NCBI GenBank assembly: GCA_030830145.1
Contig: JAURNO010000259.1
Location: 1 to 6,410, forward strand
DNA length: 6,410 nt
Reading direction: 5' to 3'
DNA from: Verrucomicrobiota bacterium
Lineage (GTDB): Bacteria > Verrucomicrobiota > Verrucomicrobiia > Opitutales > Seribacteraceae
The notes beneath the pieces were generated by a model. It searched no databases. It was not told where the DNA came from and was given only the letters and a program-made list of their open reading frames with translations. Below are positions 1 through 6,410 of this stretch, in pieces (positions within the stretch are counted from its first letter, which is position 1; every line of letters begins with the position of its first letter). The position numbers and the translations under genes are program-made.

Positions 1-5
1 AAAAA

Positions 6-82
<77 letters not shown>

Positions 83-133
83 AACAAAGATACCATTTTG
101 TTCGAAAAGTCGATCCTTCGCAAGTTCAAACTA

Positions 134-150
134 TATGATAATCATAATCC
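134..150. promoter_or_regulatory. Fur-box-like AT-rich palindrome
   Basis: A 13-bp perfect palindrome, TATGATAATCATA (134-146), lies midway between the divergent tRNA-Glu and rpmH genes. Its 11-bp core, ATGATAATCAT, is identical to the centre of the classical 19-bp Fur box. Aligned over the full 19 bp I count 14 matches. Against the 7-1-7 form (TGATAATnATTATCA) I count 12 of 14, over 136-150. It also contains -10-like hexamers on both strands (TATGAT, TATCAT). Fur-family binding is an inference; an AT-rich promoter element occurring by chance is a serious alternative. Confidence 0.3.
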
Positions 151-157
151 TCAAGGT

Positions 158-185
158 TTGACTTTAGCTGTAGATAATTTACTTT
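158..185 (+). promoter_or_regulatory. weak sigma-70-like promoter candidate for rpmH
   Basis: TTGACT at 158-163 matches five of six bases of the -35 consensus. TACTTT at 180-185 is a poor -10 (three of six) after a 16-bp spacer. Use of this pair would give a leader of only about 8 nt before the rpmH ATG. The TATGATAAT at 134-142 is a better -10 but has no good -35 upstream. The promoter must lie in this 117-bp gap if rpmH is first in its operon, but the exact site is uncertain. Confidence 0.3.
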
Positions 186-199
186 AGTCCCTTTTTCCA

Positions 200-355
200 A
201 TGAAACCTACCTACAATCCCTCCAAGTTGCGACGTGCCCGAAAATTCGGTTTTCGCAAACGCAACCAGACAAGCGCTGGCCGTAAAGTCCTCAGGAACCG
301 TCGCCGCAAAGGTCGTGCCAAACTGACCGCTTCCGTTGCCCGTCGCTTTCGCTAG
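200..355 (+). CDS. rpmH: 50S ribosomal protein L34
   Basis: This 51-codon ORF encodes the small, extremely basic L34 protein of the large ribosomal subunit, which binds 23S rRNA. The start [18 protein letters not shown] and the later run of Arg/Lys with [13 protein letters not shown] are diagnostic: the family pattern is (K)RTYQPS...R...GFR.R..T..GR.VL..RR.KGR..L. Its length is at the upper end of the usual 44-51 residues, with a tail ending in VARRFR. The ATG at 200 is the only start that gives the conserved N-terminus. The upstream stretch is pyrimidine-rich (ctttttcca) and has no Shine-Dalgarno motif. It is the first gene of the rpmH-rnpA-yidC cluster and lies 23 bp before rnpA. Confidence 0.96.
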   Translation: MKPTYNPSKLRRARKFGFRKRNQTSAGRKVLRNRRRKGRAKLTASVARRFR

Positions 356-378
356 AAATCAAACACGCTCCTCCTTCT

Positions 379-735
379 TTGAAGTTGGCGAACCAATGCT
401 TTCCGCAGGATTCGAGACTACGGAAGTCTTTTGAGTTTCTTGCGGTCAGAAAAAATGGACGAAGACTCAAGACTAATTTGTTTTGGTTGCAACTCATGAA
501 GGATCCTGAATCTGATTCGCCTGCGAAGATCGGCATCATTGCGTCCAGAAGATTTGGTGGTGCAGTGGTGCGCAATCGGGCCAAAAGAAGGATGAGGGAA
601 GTTTTCCGCCGGAATAAAAGTCTCTTTCCTGCAGGTGCCAGTATGGTTGTTTTGCCTCGCAGAGGAATGTTGAAAGCCTCTTTTTCCTCTTTGGAGAATC
701 ATTTCGTCGATGCGGTAGAGAAACTTTCCTCTTAA
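379..735 (+). CDS. rnpA: ribonuclease P protein component
   Basis: This 118-aa basic protein is the protein subunit of RNase P, which helps the catalytic RNA bind and cleave the 5' leader of precursor tRNAs. LRKSFEF (about residues 14-20) matches the family N-terminal LxxxxEF. The RNR signature is clear: GGAVVRNRAKRRMREVFRR (60-78), preceded by IIASRRF. Length is typical of the family. The start is TTG at 379: an in-frame TAA lies upstream inside rpmH and no ATG, GTG or TTG follows it until 379. The only other start that keeps the conserved N-terminus is TTG at 385. No Shine-Dalgarno sequence is visible; the upstream bases are CT-rich (cctccttct). The stop is one base before the yidC ATG, so translation of the two is probably coupled. 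Confidence 0.93.
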   Translation: MKLANQCFPQDSRLRKSFEFLAVRKNGRRLKTNLFWLQLMKDPESDSPAKIGIIASRRFGGAVVRNRAKRRMREVFRRNKSLFPAGASMVVLPRRGMLKASFSSLENHFVDAVEKLSS

Positions 736-736
736 C

Positions 737-2821
737 ATGAAAAATTATATTATCGGTACAATCCTTCTCCTGGTTGCCGGCTTTCTTATGTTGGACCCGT
801 TGCAATGGCAGCCCAAAGTGGAGCCAATCAATCGCGGAGCAAACGAACCGGGTGCTTTTGGCGATTCCAATCAGTCGGGCCGGTCGCTCCCTTCAGTCGA
901 ACCGAATCCGAATGAAACCCAAGCCCGGAATATTCCGGAAGGCAATTCCTCCCCTGCCCTTCCCATTGCAGCACCAATTAGCTTGGGAGCTGAAAAGCTG
1001 AAAAATGCTTTGGGAAATGAATTTTCCTCACCCGTCTTTTCGAATCATACTGGTGGAATTCGTGAAGTTCGCCTTAAAAAGCAAGGTCGTCTCAGCAAAG
1101 ATTACAACATGACGAATGAGGGTGAGCCTCTTCTTTCTCTTTCATTGGAAGACGAAAACGGCCGAGAGTACAAAAAGGTTTTACCGGATCCCAGAGCGTT
1201 CCGTTTAGTTCCGCAGACCGATCCAATGAAGATTCTTTACAGGTGGGAGGGTGACGGGGAAATGCAAATTGAAAGAGAATATTTCCGGGAGGCCAATAGT
1301 AGTTACGTGATCCACCATGAGACAAGAATTACGAACCTGACCAGTGGGCCCTTGTTTTATGAGCGAATGAAGTTCCATCTTGGAGCTGCTTACCAAATTC
1401 CACGTCTCTACAATCCTTTCGACAGCTCTGAAACTTATTTGAATGTCGGGTATTACAACGCAGGGGCCCCATTGCCGGAAGGGTGTTCATGCGCCGAATG
1501 CAGTGGTAGAATTGATGGAGAAGAGGAAGAATTCTTCCAATACAACGAGATGGGCGTAGCCGGGCAATGGGAGGCAAGAACCCTTTCCCAGGCACGCTGG
1601 GCATGCGTCAACAATCAGTTCTTCGTCAATATCGTTCGCCCTGAAACGGATCTGGTCAATGCCCGGGTTAGTTGGCGAATCAACAAAAGAAGCGATTCGA
1701 CTTCGGAGAACGAGGTAAAAGGAGTCGAAGGCAGTCTTTCCTTTCCCCTCGGAAGATTGGAGCCAGGCGAGACAAAGAACTTTAGTTTTCAGGTATATGC
1801 GGGCCCGAAAGATTACGTTGGATTGTCGGAGCTTGAGTTCGAACAAAAGAAGGTCATGCAGTTCGGTGTATTTTGGTGGCTTTCGGAACCCTTTAGTTGG
1901 CTACTTAACAAGCTCCACTCCCTCTTGGGAAGCTATGGTCTGGCCATCATTGCCCTTACGATTCTGGTCAAGTTGTTGCTTTGGCCCCTGACGGCCAAGG
2001 CAACCCGCTCGCAAAAGAAAATGCAGGCCCTTCAAGGACCCATGGGTAAGCTAAAGGAAAAACACAAGGGCAACCCGCAGAAGCTGAATCAGGAAATGAT
2101 GAAGTTTTACAAGGAGAACAAGGTGAATCCCTTTGCGGGATGCTGGCCGATCCTTATCCAAATACCGATTTTCCTAAGTATGTTCTGGATGTTGCGCTCA
2201 GCTGCTGAACTTTATGGGCAAGGTTTTTTATGGGCGAATGATTTATCCGAGCAAGATAGCGTTAGTGTCCTGCAGGGCTTCTCGATCAACTTGTTGCCGA
2301 TACTCATGGTCGCGACCCAGTGGTTCCAAATGAAGCTCAATCCCATGCAGATGGGGCCCGAGATGAGTGAAGCCCAAAGAATCAACGCAAAAATGATGAG
2401 GTTCATGCCCTTCATGTTCCTTATTTTTCTGTATTTCTTTTCCTCCGCGTTGGTCTTGTATTGGACGATTCAAAACCTCATGACGATCCTGCAGACTCTC
2501 ATCACCAAAAGAGGCCCCCTGCCAAAAGATGAAGTAAAACTGGCCATTTCGGATTCAAGCGAGGAGGAAAACGAAGACAGACCAGTGAGAATGGAACTGT
2601 CCGACGAGGAAAGAAAGTACCGGAATTTATTGGGATTGCGGGCCAGGGGTCCAGTGGACGGTAAGCTTTTGGAAAGAAATTACGGGGAGAGAATGGGCAA
2701 TTACACTTCCACCAAACTCGAAGGTATGAGCGAAGGAAAACGCGAACAAGCTTTGCAAAAGAAGAAACGGTTGGAAGTAGCCTATGAATTTCTTCGAGAA
2801 CAGGCTGATAAGCAAACTTGA
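737..2821 (+). CDS. yidC: membrane protein insertase YidC
   Basis: This 694-aa YidC/Oxa1/Alb3-family insertase places proteins in the inner membrane, alone or with SecYEG. A membrane anchor (about residues 5-20) is followed by a Pro/Asn-rich linker (21-80) and a Gram-negative P1 periplasmic domain (about 80-355). An amphipathic helix (375-395) precedes the conserved core: TM2 at 399-418, a charged hairpin with LNQEMMKFYKENKVNPFAGCWP (450-471), TM3 about 470-488, TM4 about 515-533, and the last segments at 555-589 with SALVLYWTIQN. The groove arginine of E. coli YidC appears to be replaced by Lys412 (TILVKLLLWPLT), keeping the charge. Two oddities are a cysteine cluster C250/C252/C255 in P1, and a 100-residue charged tail after residue 590 ending in a possible J-like fold (about 620-692). 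No Shine-Dalgarno sequence is seen. The gene follows rnpA directly; the usual small yidD is absent. Confidence 0.95.
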   Translation: MKNYIIGTILLLVAGFLMLDPLQWQPKVEPINRGANEPGAFGDSNQSGRSLPSVEPNPNETQARNIPEGNSSPALPIAAPISLGAEKLKNALGNEFSSPVFSNHTGGIREVRLKKQGRLSKDYNMTNEGEPLLSLSLEDENGREYKKVLPDPRAFRLVPQTDPMKILYRWEGDGEMQIEREYFREANSSYVIHHETRITNLTSGPLFYERMKFHLGAAYQIPRLYNPFDSSETYLNVGYYNAGAPLPEGCSCAECSGRIDGEEEEFFQYNEMGVAGQWEARTLSQARWACVNNQFFVNIVRPETDLVNARVSWRINKRSDSTSENEVKGVEGSLSFPLGRLEPGETKNFSFQVYAGPKDYVGLSELEFEQKKVMQFGVFWWLSEPFSWLLNKLHSLLGSYGLAIIALTILVKLLLWPLTAKATRSQKKMQALQGPMGKLKEKHKGNPQKLNQEMMKFYKENKVNPFAGCWPILIQIPIFLSMFWMLRSAAELYGQGFLWANDLSEQDSVSVLQGFSINLLPILMVATQWFQMKLNPMQMGPEMSEAQRINAKMMRFMPFMFLIFLYFFSSALVLYWTIQNLMTILQTLITKRGPLPKDEVKLAISDSSEEENEDRPVRMELSDEERKYRNLLGLRARGPVDGKLLERNYGERMGNYTSTKLEGMSEGKREQALQKKKRLEVAYEFLREQADKQT
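2594..2812 (+). other. degenerate J-domain-like C-terminal segment of YidC (part of yidC)
   Basis: Residues about 620-692 of the insertase look like a J domain without its catalytic motif. ERKYRNLLGLRA resembles helix I of DnaJ proteins (xxYYxxLGL). A helix with LLERNYGERM would match helix II (the AYRRLA region). QALQKKKRLEVAYEFLREQA strongly resembles helix III (FKxIxxAYEVLxD). The HPD tripeptide that activates Hsp70 is missing; NYTSTK sits where it should be. If correct, the segment would be a structural or protein-binding module, not an Hsp70 activator. The assignment rests on visual pattern matching only. Confidence 0.4.
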
Positions 2822-2854
2822 CAAACGCACGGTTCCTTTTTTCATTTTTAATCA

Positions 2855-3607
2855 ATGTCTGGACATAGTAAATGGGCGACCACTAAACGTCACAAGGCTG
2901 CCGTTGATGCCAAACGCGGCAAGATATTCAGCGTCATCAGTAAAGAAATTACCTTGGCAGCAAGAGATGGAGGGAAGGACCCTGAATTCAATCCGCGGCT
3001 TAGGACGCTCATTATCAAGGCTAAACAGTCGAATATGCCTGCGGATAACATTGATCGTGCCGTCAAAAAGGGGACGGGTGAACTTGGTGGCATTACAATC
3101 GAGGAAATGCTCTACGAGGGCTATGGACCTGGCGGAGTCGGTTTGATTGTTGAGGTTACTACCGACAACAAAAATCGTTCGGCATCCGAAATACGCAGTA
3201 CTTTTTCAAAGGGCGGGGGAAACTTGGCTGGTGCGGGAGCTCTAGCCTTTAATTTTAAGCGCAAGGGTCAGTTTCTTCTGGCCAAAGACAAGATGGACGA
3301 AGACGCTTTGACCGAATTGGCTTTGGAAAACGATGCAGAAGACGTCCTCGTGGAAAAAGAGCATTACGAAGTGATTTGCGAAACTGGCCAATACGACAAG
3401 CTTGCAGGTGCCTTCAGTAATGCAGACATCATCCCCGATTCTTCCGAATTGGCTTATTTGCCTGAAAATTTAATTGCCGTCACGGATGAAGACGTTGCCC
3501 GTAAGGTTCTCAAGCTTATCGAGAATCTTGAGGACCTTGAGGACGTCAAGGCGGTTCATGGCAATTATGACATGGACGAGGCTTTGCTCGAGGCCATTAA
3601 TTCCTAG
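2855..3607 (+). CDS. yebC: YebC/PmpR family protein (TACO1 homologue)
   Basis: This 250-aa protein is a full-length YebC. The N-terminus MSGHSKWATTKRHKAAVDAK and RGKIF (21-25) match the family signature (GHSKW..IK..K...D..RGK.F). Further hallmarks follow: NIDRAVKKGTGE (65-76), LYEGYGPGGVGLIVE (86-100), TDNKNRSASEIR (103-114) and SKGGGNLAGAGALAF (118-132). The C-terminal part (about 135-245) is the acidic two-domain region. The family was long annotated as a transcriptional regulator. Later work on bacterial YebC and mitochondrial TACO1 supports a ribosome-associated role in translating difficult sequences such as proline-rich stretches; I cannot tell from sequence which applies here. ATG at 2855 is fixed by the conserved N-terminus. 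The gap from yidC is 33 bp, T-rich, with no Shine-Dalgarno motif and no clear terminator. Confidence 0.95.
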   Translation: MSGHSKWATTKRHKAAVDAKRGKIFSVISKEITLAARDGGKDPEFNPRLRTLIIKAKQSNMPADNIDRAVKKGTGELGGITIEEMLYEGYGPGGVGLIVEVTTDNKNRSASEIRSTFSKGGGNLAGAGALAFNFKRKGQFLLAKDKMDEDALTELALENDAEDVLVEKEHYEVICETGQYDKLAGAFSNADIIPDSSELAYLPENLIAVTDEDVARKVLKLIENLEDLEDVKAVHGNYDMDEALLEAINS

Positions 3608-3622
3608 TATATCCATCGTTGA

Positions 3623-3657
3623 CCGACCCTGTCGGCATGACAATCAACTATGAGTAA
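3623..3657 (+). promoter_or_regulatory. small hairpin and overlapping mini-ORF in the metXW leader
   Basis: In the 42-bp gap after yebC, CCGAC (3623-3627) and GTCGG (3631-3635) form a perfect 5-bp stem with a 3-nt loop. No T run follows, so it does not look like a terminator. An out-of-frame ATG at 3637 opens a six-codon reading frame (MTINYE) whose stop (3655-3657) lies just past the metXW ATG at 3650. The two could influence initiation at metXW, but both may be chance. There is no room for a known SAM riboswitch. Confidence 0.2.
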
Positions 3658-5452
3658 AGCAAGCGAAAGAGAGGACTATGTTTCAGGCGATGGTCAAGTT
3701 GGTATCGTTCGCGAAAGGACCTTTCGGCATGAAGACTATTTTGAAATGGAAAACGGCTCTCTCGCTGAGTTTCAGCTTCGCTACGAAACTTATGGTGATC
3801 TCAATAAGGCCGGAACAAATGCCATCCTCATTTGCCATGCTTTGACAGGCGACCATCATGTTGCGGGCGTTTATTCCAAAGACGACCATCAACCGGGTTG
3901 GTGGAATCACGTCGTGGGCCCCGGAAAGGCCATCGATACAAACGAATTTTTCGTAGTTTGTTCAAATTGCTTGGGTGCCTGCAAGGGTTCGACTGGACCA
4001 GCTAGTGAAAACCCAGCTACTCCCGGCAAGGCTTATGGAATGCTTTTTCCTGATTTGACGATCAAGGATATGGTTCGAGCCCAGAAAAGCCTGCTCGACT
4101 TTCTAGGTGTTGCTTCCCTTCATTCGGTTGTTGGCGGAAGCATGGGAGGGATGCAGGCATTGCAATGGATCGTGGAATTCCCTTCTTTCGTGAAGAACGC
4201 TCTGATCATAGCGGCCACGGCTCGGCACAATGCCCAAACCATTGCCTTTAATGAAGTTGGCAGGCGCTCGATATGCGGAGACCGGGATTGGAAGTCGGGG
4301 GAATACTTGGATGGCGAAGGTCCCCGCGAAGGCTTGGCGGTAGCCCGTATGATGGCTCACATAACCTATCTTTCGGATGAGGGAATGGAGGAAAAGTTTG
4401 GCAGGGAAATTGGAGTGTCAAAGGAAAAGAACTTCGAATTCAGCGTCGAAAGCTACCTCGATTACCAAGGAAACAAGTTTGTGGACCGTTTTGACGCGAA
4501 CACCTATTTGAAATTGACCAAGGCCCTCGACCGCTTCGATCTCGTGGGAGAAAAAGGCTTGGATGATTCGCTCAAGGAGGTATCGGCGAGAGTGCTCGTA
4601 GTGGCCTTCACAAGTGACTGGCTCTATACCCCTGCCCAGAACAAATTAATCGTTGAGGCTCTGCACAGGCTTGGGAAGGAAGGTTCATACTTGGAGATTG
4701 ATCATAAACACGGGCATGATTCCTTCTTGATCAAATCGAAGGCATTCCTGCGTTCTGTTCGCGTTTTCCTAAATGGCATTGACGATGAGGAGAAAGAAGA
4801 GCAGAACGCAGACCGTTTTCGCCAGGTTGAAAATCGGTACGAAGTTAAGAAAGAAGCCGATTTCAAGGTCATTGACAATTGGGTTCAACCGAGTGAAAGC
4901 GTATTGGATTTGGGTTGTGGTCGAGGCATTCTGCTTGAATACCTTAGAGATACAAAACAAGTAAGAGGTCTCGGAGTCGATTACGATGGGGGAAAGGTAA
5001 CCTCTTCCATTGCCCGTGGTGTGGCCGTTTATCAAGAGGATATTCGAAGGGCATTGGGGAATTTGGGGGATCAATCTTTTGATTGGGTCATATTTTCACG
5101 CATGATCGACGAGCTTCCTCAACCCGGTTCGGTACTTTTGGAAGCCCTTCGGGTAGGAAAGCGAGTCGCCTTGAGTTTCGTTAATCATGGGTACTGGAGA
5201 AACCGACTGCATTTCCTTGGAAAAGGAATGAAAATAAAGAATGACGTTTACCCTGACCATTGGGAAAAAAGTAGTCTCATGAACCATTTTTCGATTTCCG
5301 AATTCGAAAGCTTTTGTCGGAAACATAGAAGTGGATCGAATGCGTTTGAAGTGGGTCGAAAGATCTATCATCAAGGTGATTGGGTGAAGACCTGTTCTCT
5401 TTGGCCAAACTTGCGGGCGGGCTTGGCGATCTACGAGTTGAGCCGAAAATAA
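3650..5452 (+). CDS. metX: MetX-MetW fusion: homoserine O-acyltransferase with C-terminal MetW domain
   Basis: This 600-aa fusion of two methionine-synthesis proteins is normally encoded by adjacent genes. Residues about 18-375 are MetX, an alpha/beta hydrolase-fold enzyme that acylates the homoserine hydroxyl to start methionine synthesis. Seen here are HALTGDHHVAG (63-73), nucleophile Ser164 in VGGSMGGMQ, RHNAQTIAFNEVGR (192-205), Asp323 in TSDWLYTP and His356 in GHDSFL, a complete catalytic triad. An acidic linker (376-395, DDEEKEEQ) leads to a MetW domain (about 396-600) with the SAM-binding motif VLDLGCGRG (418-426), acidic GVDYD (442-446), FDWVIFSRMIDEL and GYWRNRLHFL. In proteobacteria MetW is linked to MetX function; its chemistry is unclear. 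Whether acetyl- or succinyl-CoA is used cannot be read from sequence. ATG at 3650 is used; there is no Shine-Dalgarno sequence. No sulfhydrylase gene (metY/metZ) is nearby. Confidence 0.93.
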   Translation: MSKASEREDYVSGDGQVGIVRERTFRHEDYFEMENGSLAEFQLRYETYGDLNKAGTNAILICHALTGDHHVAGVYSKDDHQPGWWNHVVGPGKAIDTNEFFVVCSNCLGACKGSTGPASENPATPGKAYGMLFPDLTIKDMVRAQKSLLDFLGVASLHSVVGGSMGGMQALQWIVEFPSFVKNALIIAATARHNAQTIAFNEVGRRSICGDRDWKSGEYLDGEGPREGLAVARMMAHITYLSDEGMEEKFGREIGVSKEKNFEFSVESYLDYQGNKFVDRFDANTYLKLTKALDRFDLVGEKGLDDSLKEVSARVLVVAFTSDWLYTPAQNKLIVEALHRLGKEGSYLEIDHKHGHDSFLIKSKAFLRSVRVFLNGIDDEEKEEQNADRFRQVENRYEVKKEADFKVIDNWVQPSESVLDLGCGRGILLEYLRDTKQVRGLGVDYDGGKVTSSIARGVAVYQEDIRRALGNLGDQSFDWVIFSRMIDELPQPGSVLLEALRVGKRVALSFVNHGYWRNRLHFLGKGMKIKNDVYPDHWEKSSLMNHFSISEFESFCRKHRSGSNAFEVGRKIYHQGDWVKTCSLWPNLRAGLAIYELSRK

Positions 5453-5462
5453 GAAACCGTCT

Positions 5463-6410
5463 CTATCTCTTGCCCCGGTTCCACCGAAGGGCGGAGCACC
5501 AACCCCAAGCCAATCCTACGATCAAGCCGCCTGTATGGGCCGCGTTTGCAATGTTTCCAAGCCAGCCAAGCCAGCATGCTACGAAAAATCCGAACATGAT
5601 AAACTCGTTTACTTGATCAATGCCGAAACCATCTCCTGGGTCGAGTTTTGATTTTATGAAGACATAGCCGAAAAGACCGTAAACCACGCCGGACATTCCA
5701 AGGAAGTTACCATGGACAAAAATAAATTGGGAAAGGTTGGAGGCAACAGCTAGGATTAATACGAAGGTGAGGAAGAATTTCCCTCCTTTCCGGTTCTCGA
5801 TTTGCCTCCCCAGGCTGAAGAGCCAAAACATATTGAAGAGGATGTGAAAAAAACTGCCGTGAAGAAAAATGGGGGTGATTACTCTCCAGAATTGTCCGGA
5901 CAAAAGATCGCTCCAATCATTTTTGTTGATCCATGCATTCTCGGTGGGAGACCACACCGATCCTGCAATCTGAAGGCCGTGTTTGAGGGTCAAGTGAATG
6001 GAGGTCCAGTACTCGTTGGGTGTACCCGGACTGCTGAACAGGGTTGCCATCCCCAAAGGCAAGTAGACGCAAACGCACGTTATGATCAATGCAAAGGTTA
6101 CGGTTCCCAATCGTCCATTCTGAGTAGACCATTTGTCCCTTAGCCGATGTTCCTTGTACCGTGATTTTTGTAAGAGTGGTTCATCGATCTCTTCTGAGTC
6201 ATTTGGCCTGAGATCAGGTGTCGAGGAGAGGAACTTCGGAGCGTCGTGGTTGAGTTCGAACTCCTCAAGTGCCGAAGAAGCGAAGTCAACATTTTCCTCT
6301 TCCTCTACCCATAAGATCCATGCACCTTCATCATTCTCCAAAGAGGACTCGACTTTATTTTTTTTCAGAAAATTCCAAAAGCGAAGGGCTTTTTTCTCCT
6401 CTTCAAATTC
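5463..6410 (-). CDS. glpG: GlpG-type rhomboid intramembrane serine protease (5' end outside window)
   Basis: This inner-membrane serine protease cleaves transmembrane segments of substrates within the lipid bilayer. The reading frame has no stop up to the window edge. The TTG at 6341 is not a convincing start, because the 23 codons before it (including KKALRFWNFLKK) continue a Rhomboid_N-like cytoplasmic domain as in E. coli GlpG, followed by WILWV and ALEEFELN. Visible length is 315 residues. Counting from the window edge, an acidic linker (about 65-80) precedes TM1 (about 102-124), the HILFN motif (189-193; the GlpG His/Asn oxyanion region), nucleophile Ser240 in GMSGVVYG (codon 5691-5693) and catalytic His292 in NAAHTGG (codon 5535-5537). 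The catalytic dyad is intact and the end, RWNRGKR, is a basic cytoplasmic tail. The gene converges on metXW with a 10-bp gap. Its promoter and true start lie beyond 6410. Confidence 0.93.
   Translation of the reverse strand, partial: EFEEEKKALRFWNFLKKNKVESSLENDEGAWILWVEEEENVDFASSALEEFELNHDAPKFLSSTPDLRPNDSEEIDEPLLQKSRYKEHRLRDKWSTQNGRLGTVTFALIITCVCVYLPLGMATLFSSPGTPNEYWTSIHLTLKHGLQIAGSVWSPTENAWINKNDWSDLLSGQFWRVITPIFLHGSFFHILFNMFWLFSLGRQIENRKGGKFFLTFVLILAVASNLSQFIFVHGNFLGMSGVVYGLFGYVFIKSKLDPGDGFGIDQVNEFIMFGFFVACWLGWLGNIANAAHTGGLIVGLAWGWCSALRWNRGKR

Noticed and set aside
83..199. Replication origin with DnaA boxes upstream of rpmH
   Set aside because: rpmH often lies near oriC, but no TTATCCACA-like box is present on either strand in this 117-bp gap.
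2822..2854. Terminator after yidC because of T-rich sequence (ccttttttcattttt)
   Set aside because: No GC-rich inverted repeat precedes the T run, so it is more likely an unstructured leader for yebC.
4773..4964. Separate small ORF across the MetX-MetW junction
   Set aside because: It lies in another frame inside a continuous fusion frame that has conserved motifs on both sides. The basic, low-complexity translation matches no family I recognise.
5450..5485. Bidirectional terminator between the convergent metXW and rhomboid genes
   Set aside because: The 10-bp gap is too small, and the only pairing seen (AACCG with CGGTT, 5-bp stem and a loop of about 16 nt) is weak and has no T run.
5556..5576. 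Short direct repeat (aagccagcc / aagccagca)
   Set aside because: It encodes the WLGWLG segment of a rhomboid membrane helix, so protein sequence explains it.
5802..6143. Plus-strand ORF of 113 codons opposite the rhomboid gene
   Set aside because: The minus-strand frame has full rhomboid motifs and both catalytic residues. The plus-strand translation has no recognisable domain and is a shadow.

Overview
The window is a compact piece of bacterial chromosome carrying housekeeping genes. No transposase, phage gene, CRISPR array or long repeat was seen. Gene content and protein style suggest a Gram-negative bacterium of the Verrucomicrobiota, most likely Opitutae or Puniceicoccales-like. The clues are a large YidC with a periplasmic P1 domain and an unusual C-terminal tail, a MetX-MetW fusion, a GlpG-type rhomboid, and almost no Shine-Dalgarno sequences. 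The taxonomic call is an inference from sequence alone.

Layout: a tRNA-Glu(UUC) gene on the minus strand (6-82) is followed by a 117-bp AT-rich divergent intergenic region. This region holds a weak promoter candidate and a Fur-box-like palindrome. Five plus-strand genes then follow, closely packed and probably co-transcribed at least in part: rpmH (ribosomal protein L34), rnpA (RNase P protein), yidC (membrane insertase), yebC (translation-associated factor) and a 600-codon metX-metW fusion for methionine synthesis. Gaps between them are 23, 1, 33 and 42 bp. A GlpG-type rhomboid protease gene converges on metXW from the minus strand with only 10 bp between the stop codons. Its 5' end lies outside the window.

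The first three genes form the widely conserved rpmH-rnpA-yidC cluster for ribosome assembly, tRNA processing and membrane insertion. It lacks the small yidD gene often found between rnpA and yidC, and dnaA/oriC is not on the upstream side. YebC also belongs with translation. MetXW is metabolically unrelated and may simply share the transcript.

No complete undescribed system is visible. The points most worth a second look are the metX-metW fusion, a degenerate J-domain-like tail on YidC, a cysteine cluster in the periplasmic part of YidC, the absence of Shine-Dalgarno motifs before all five plus-strand genes, and the Fur-like palindrome upstream of rpmH.
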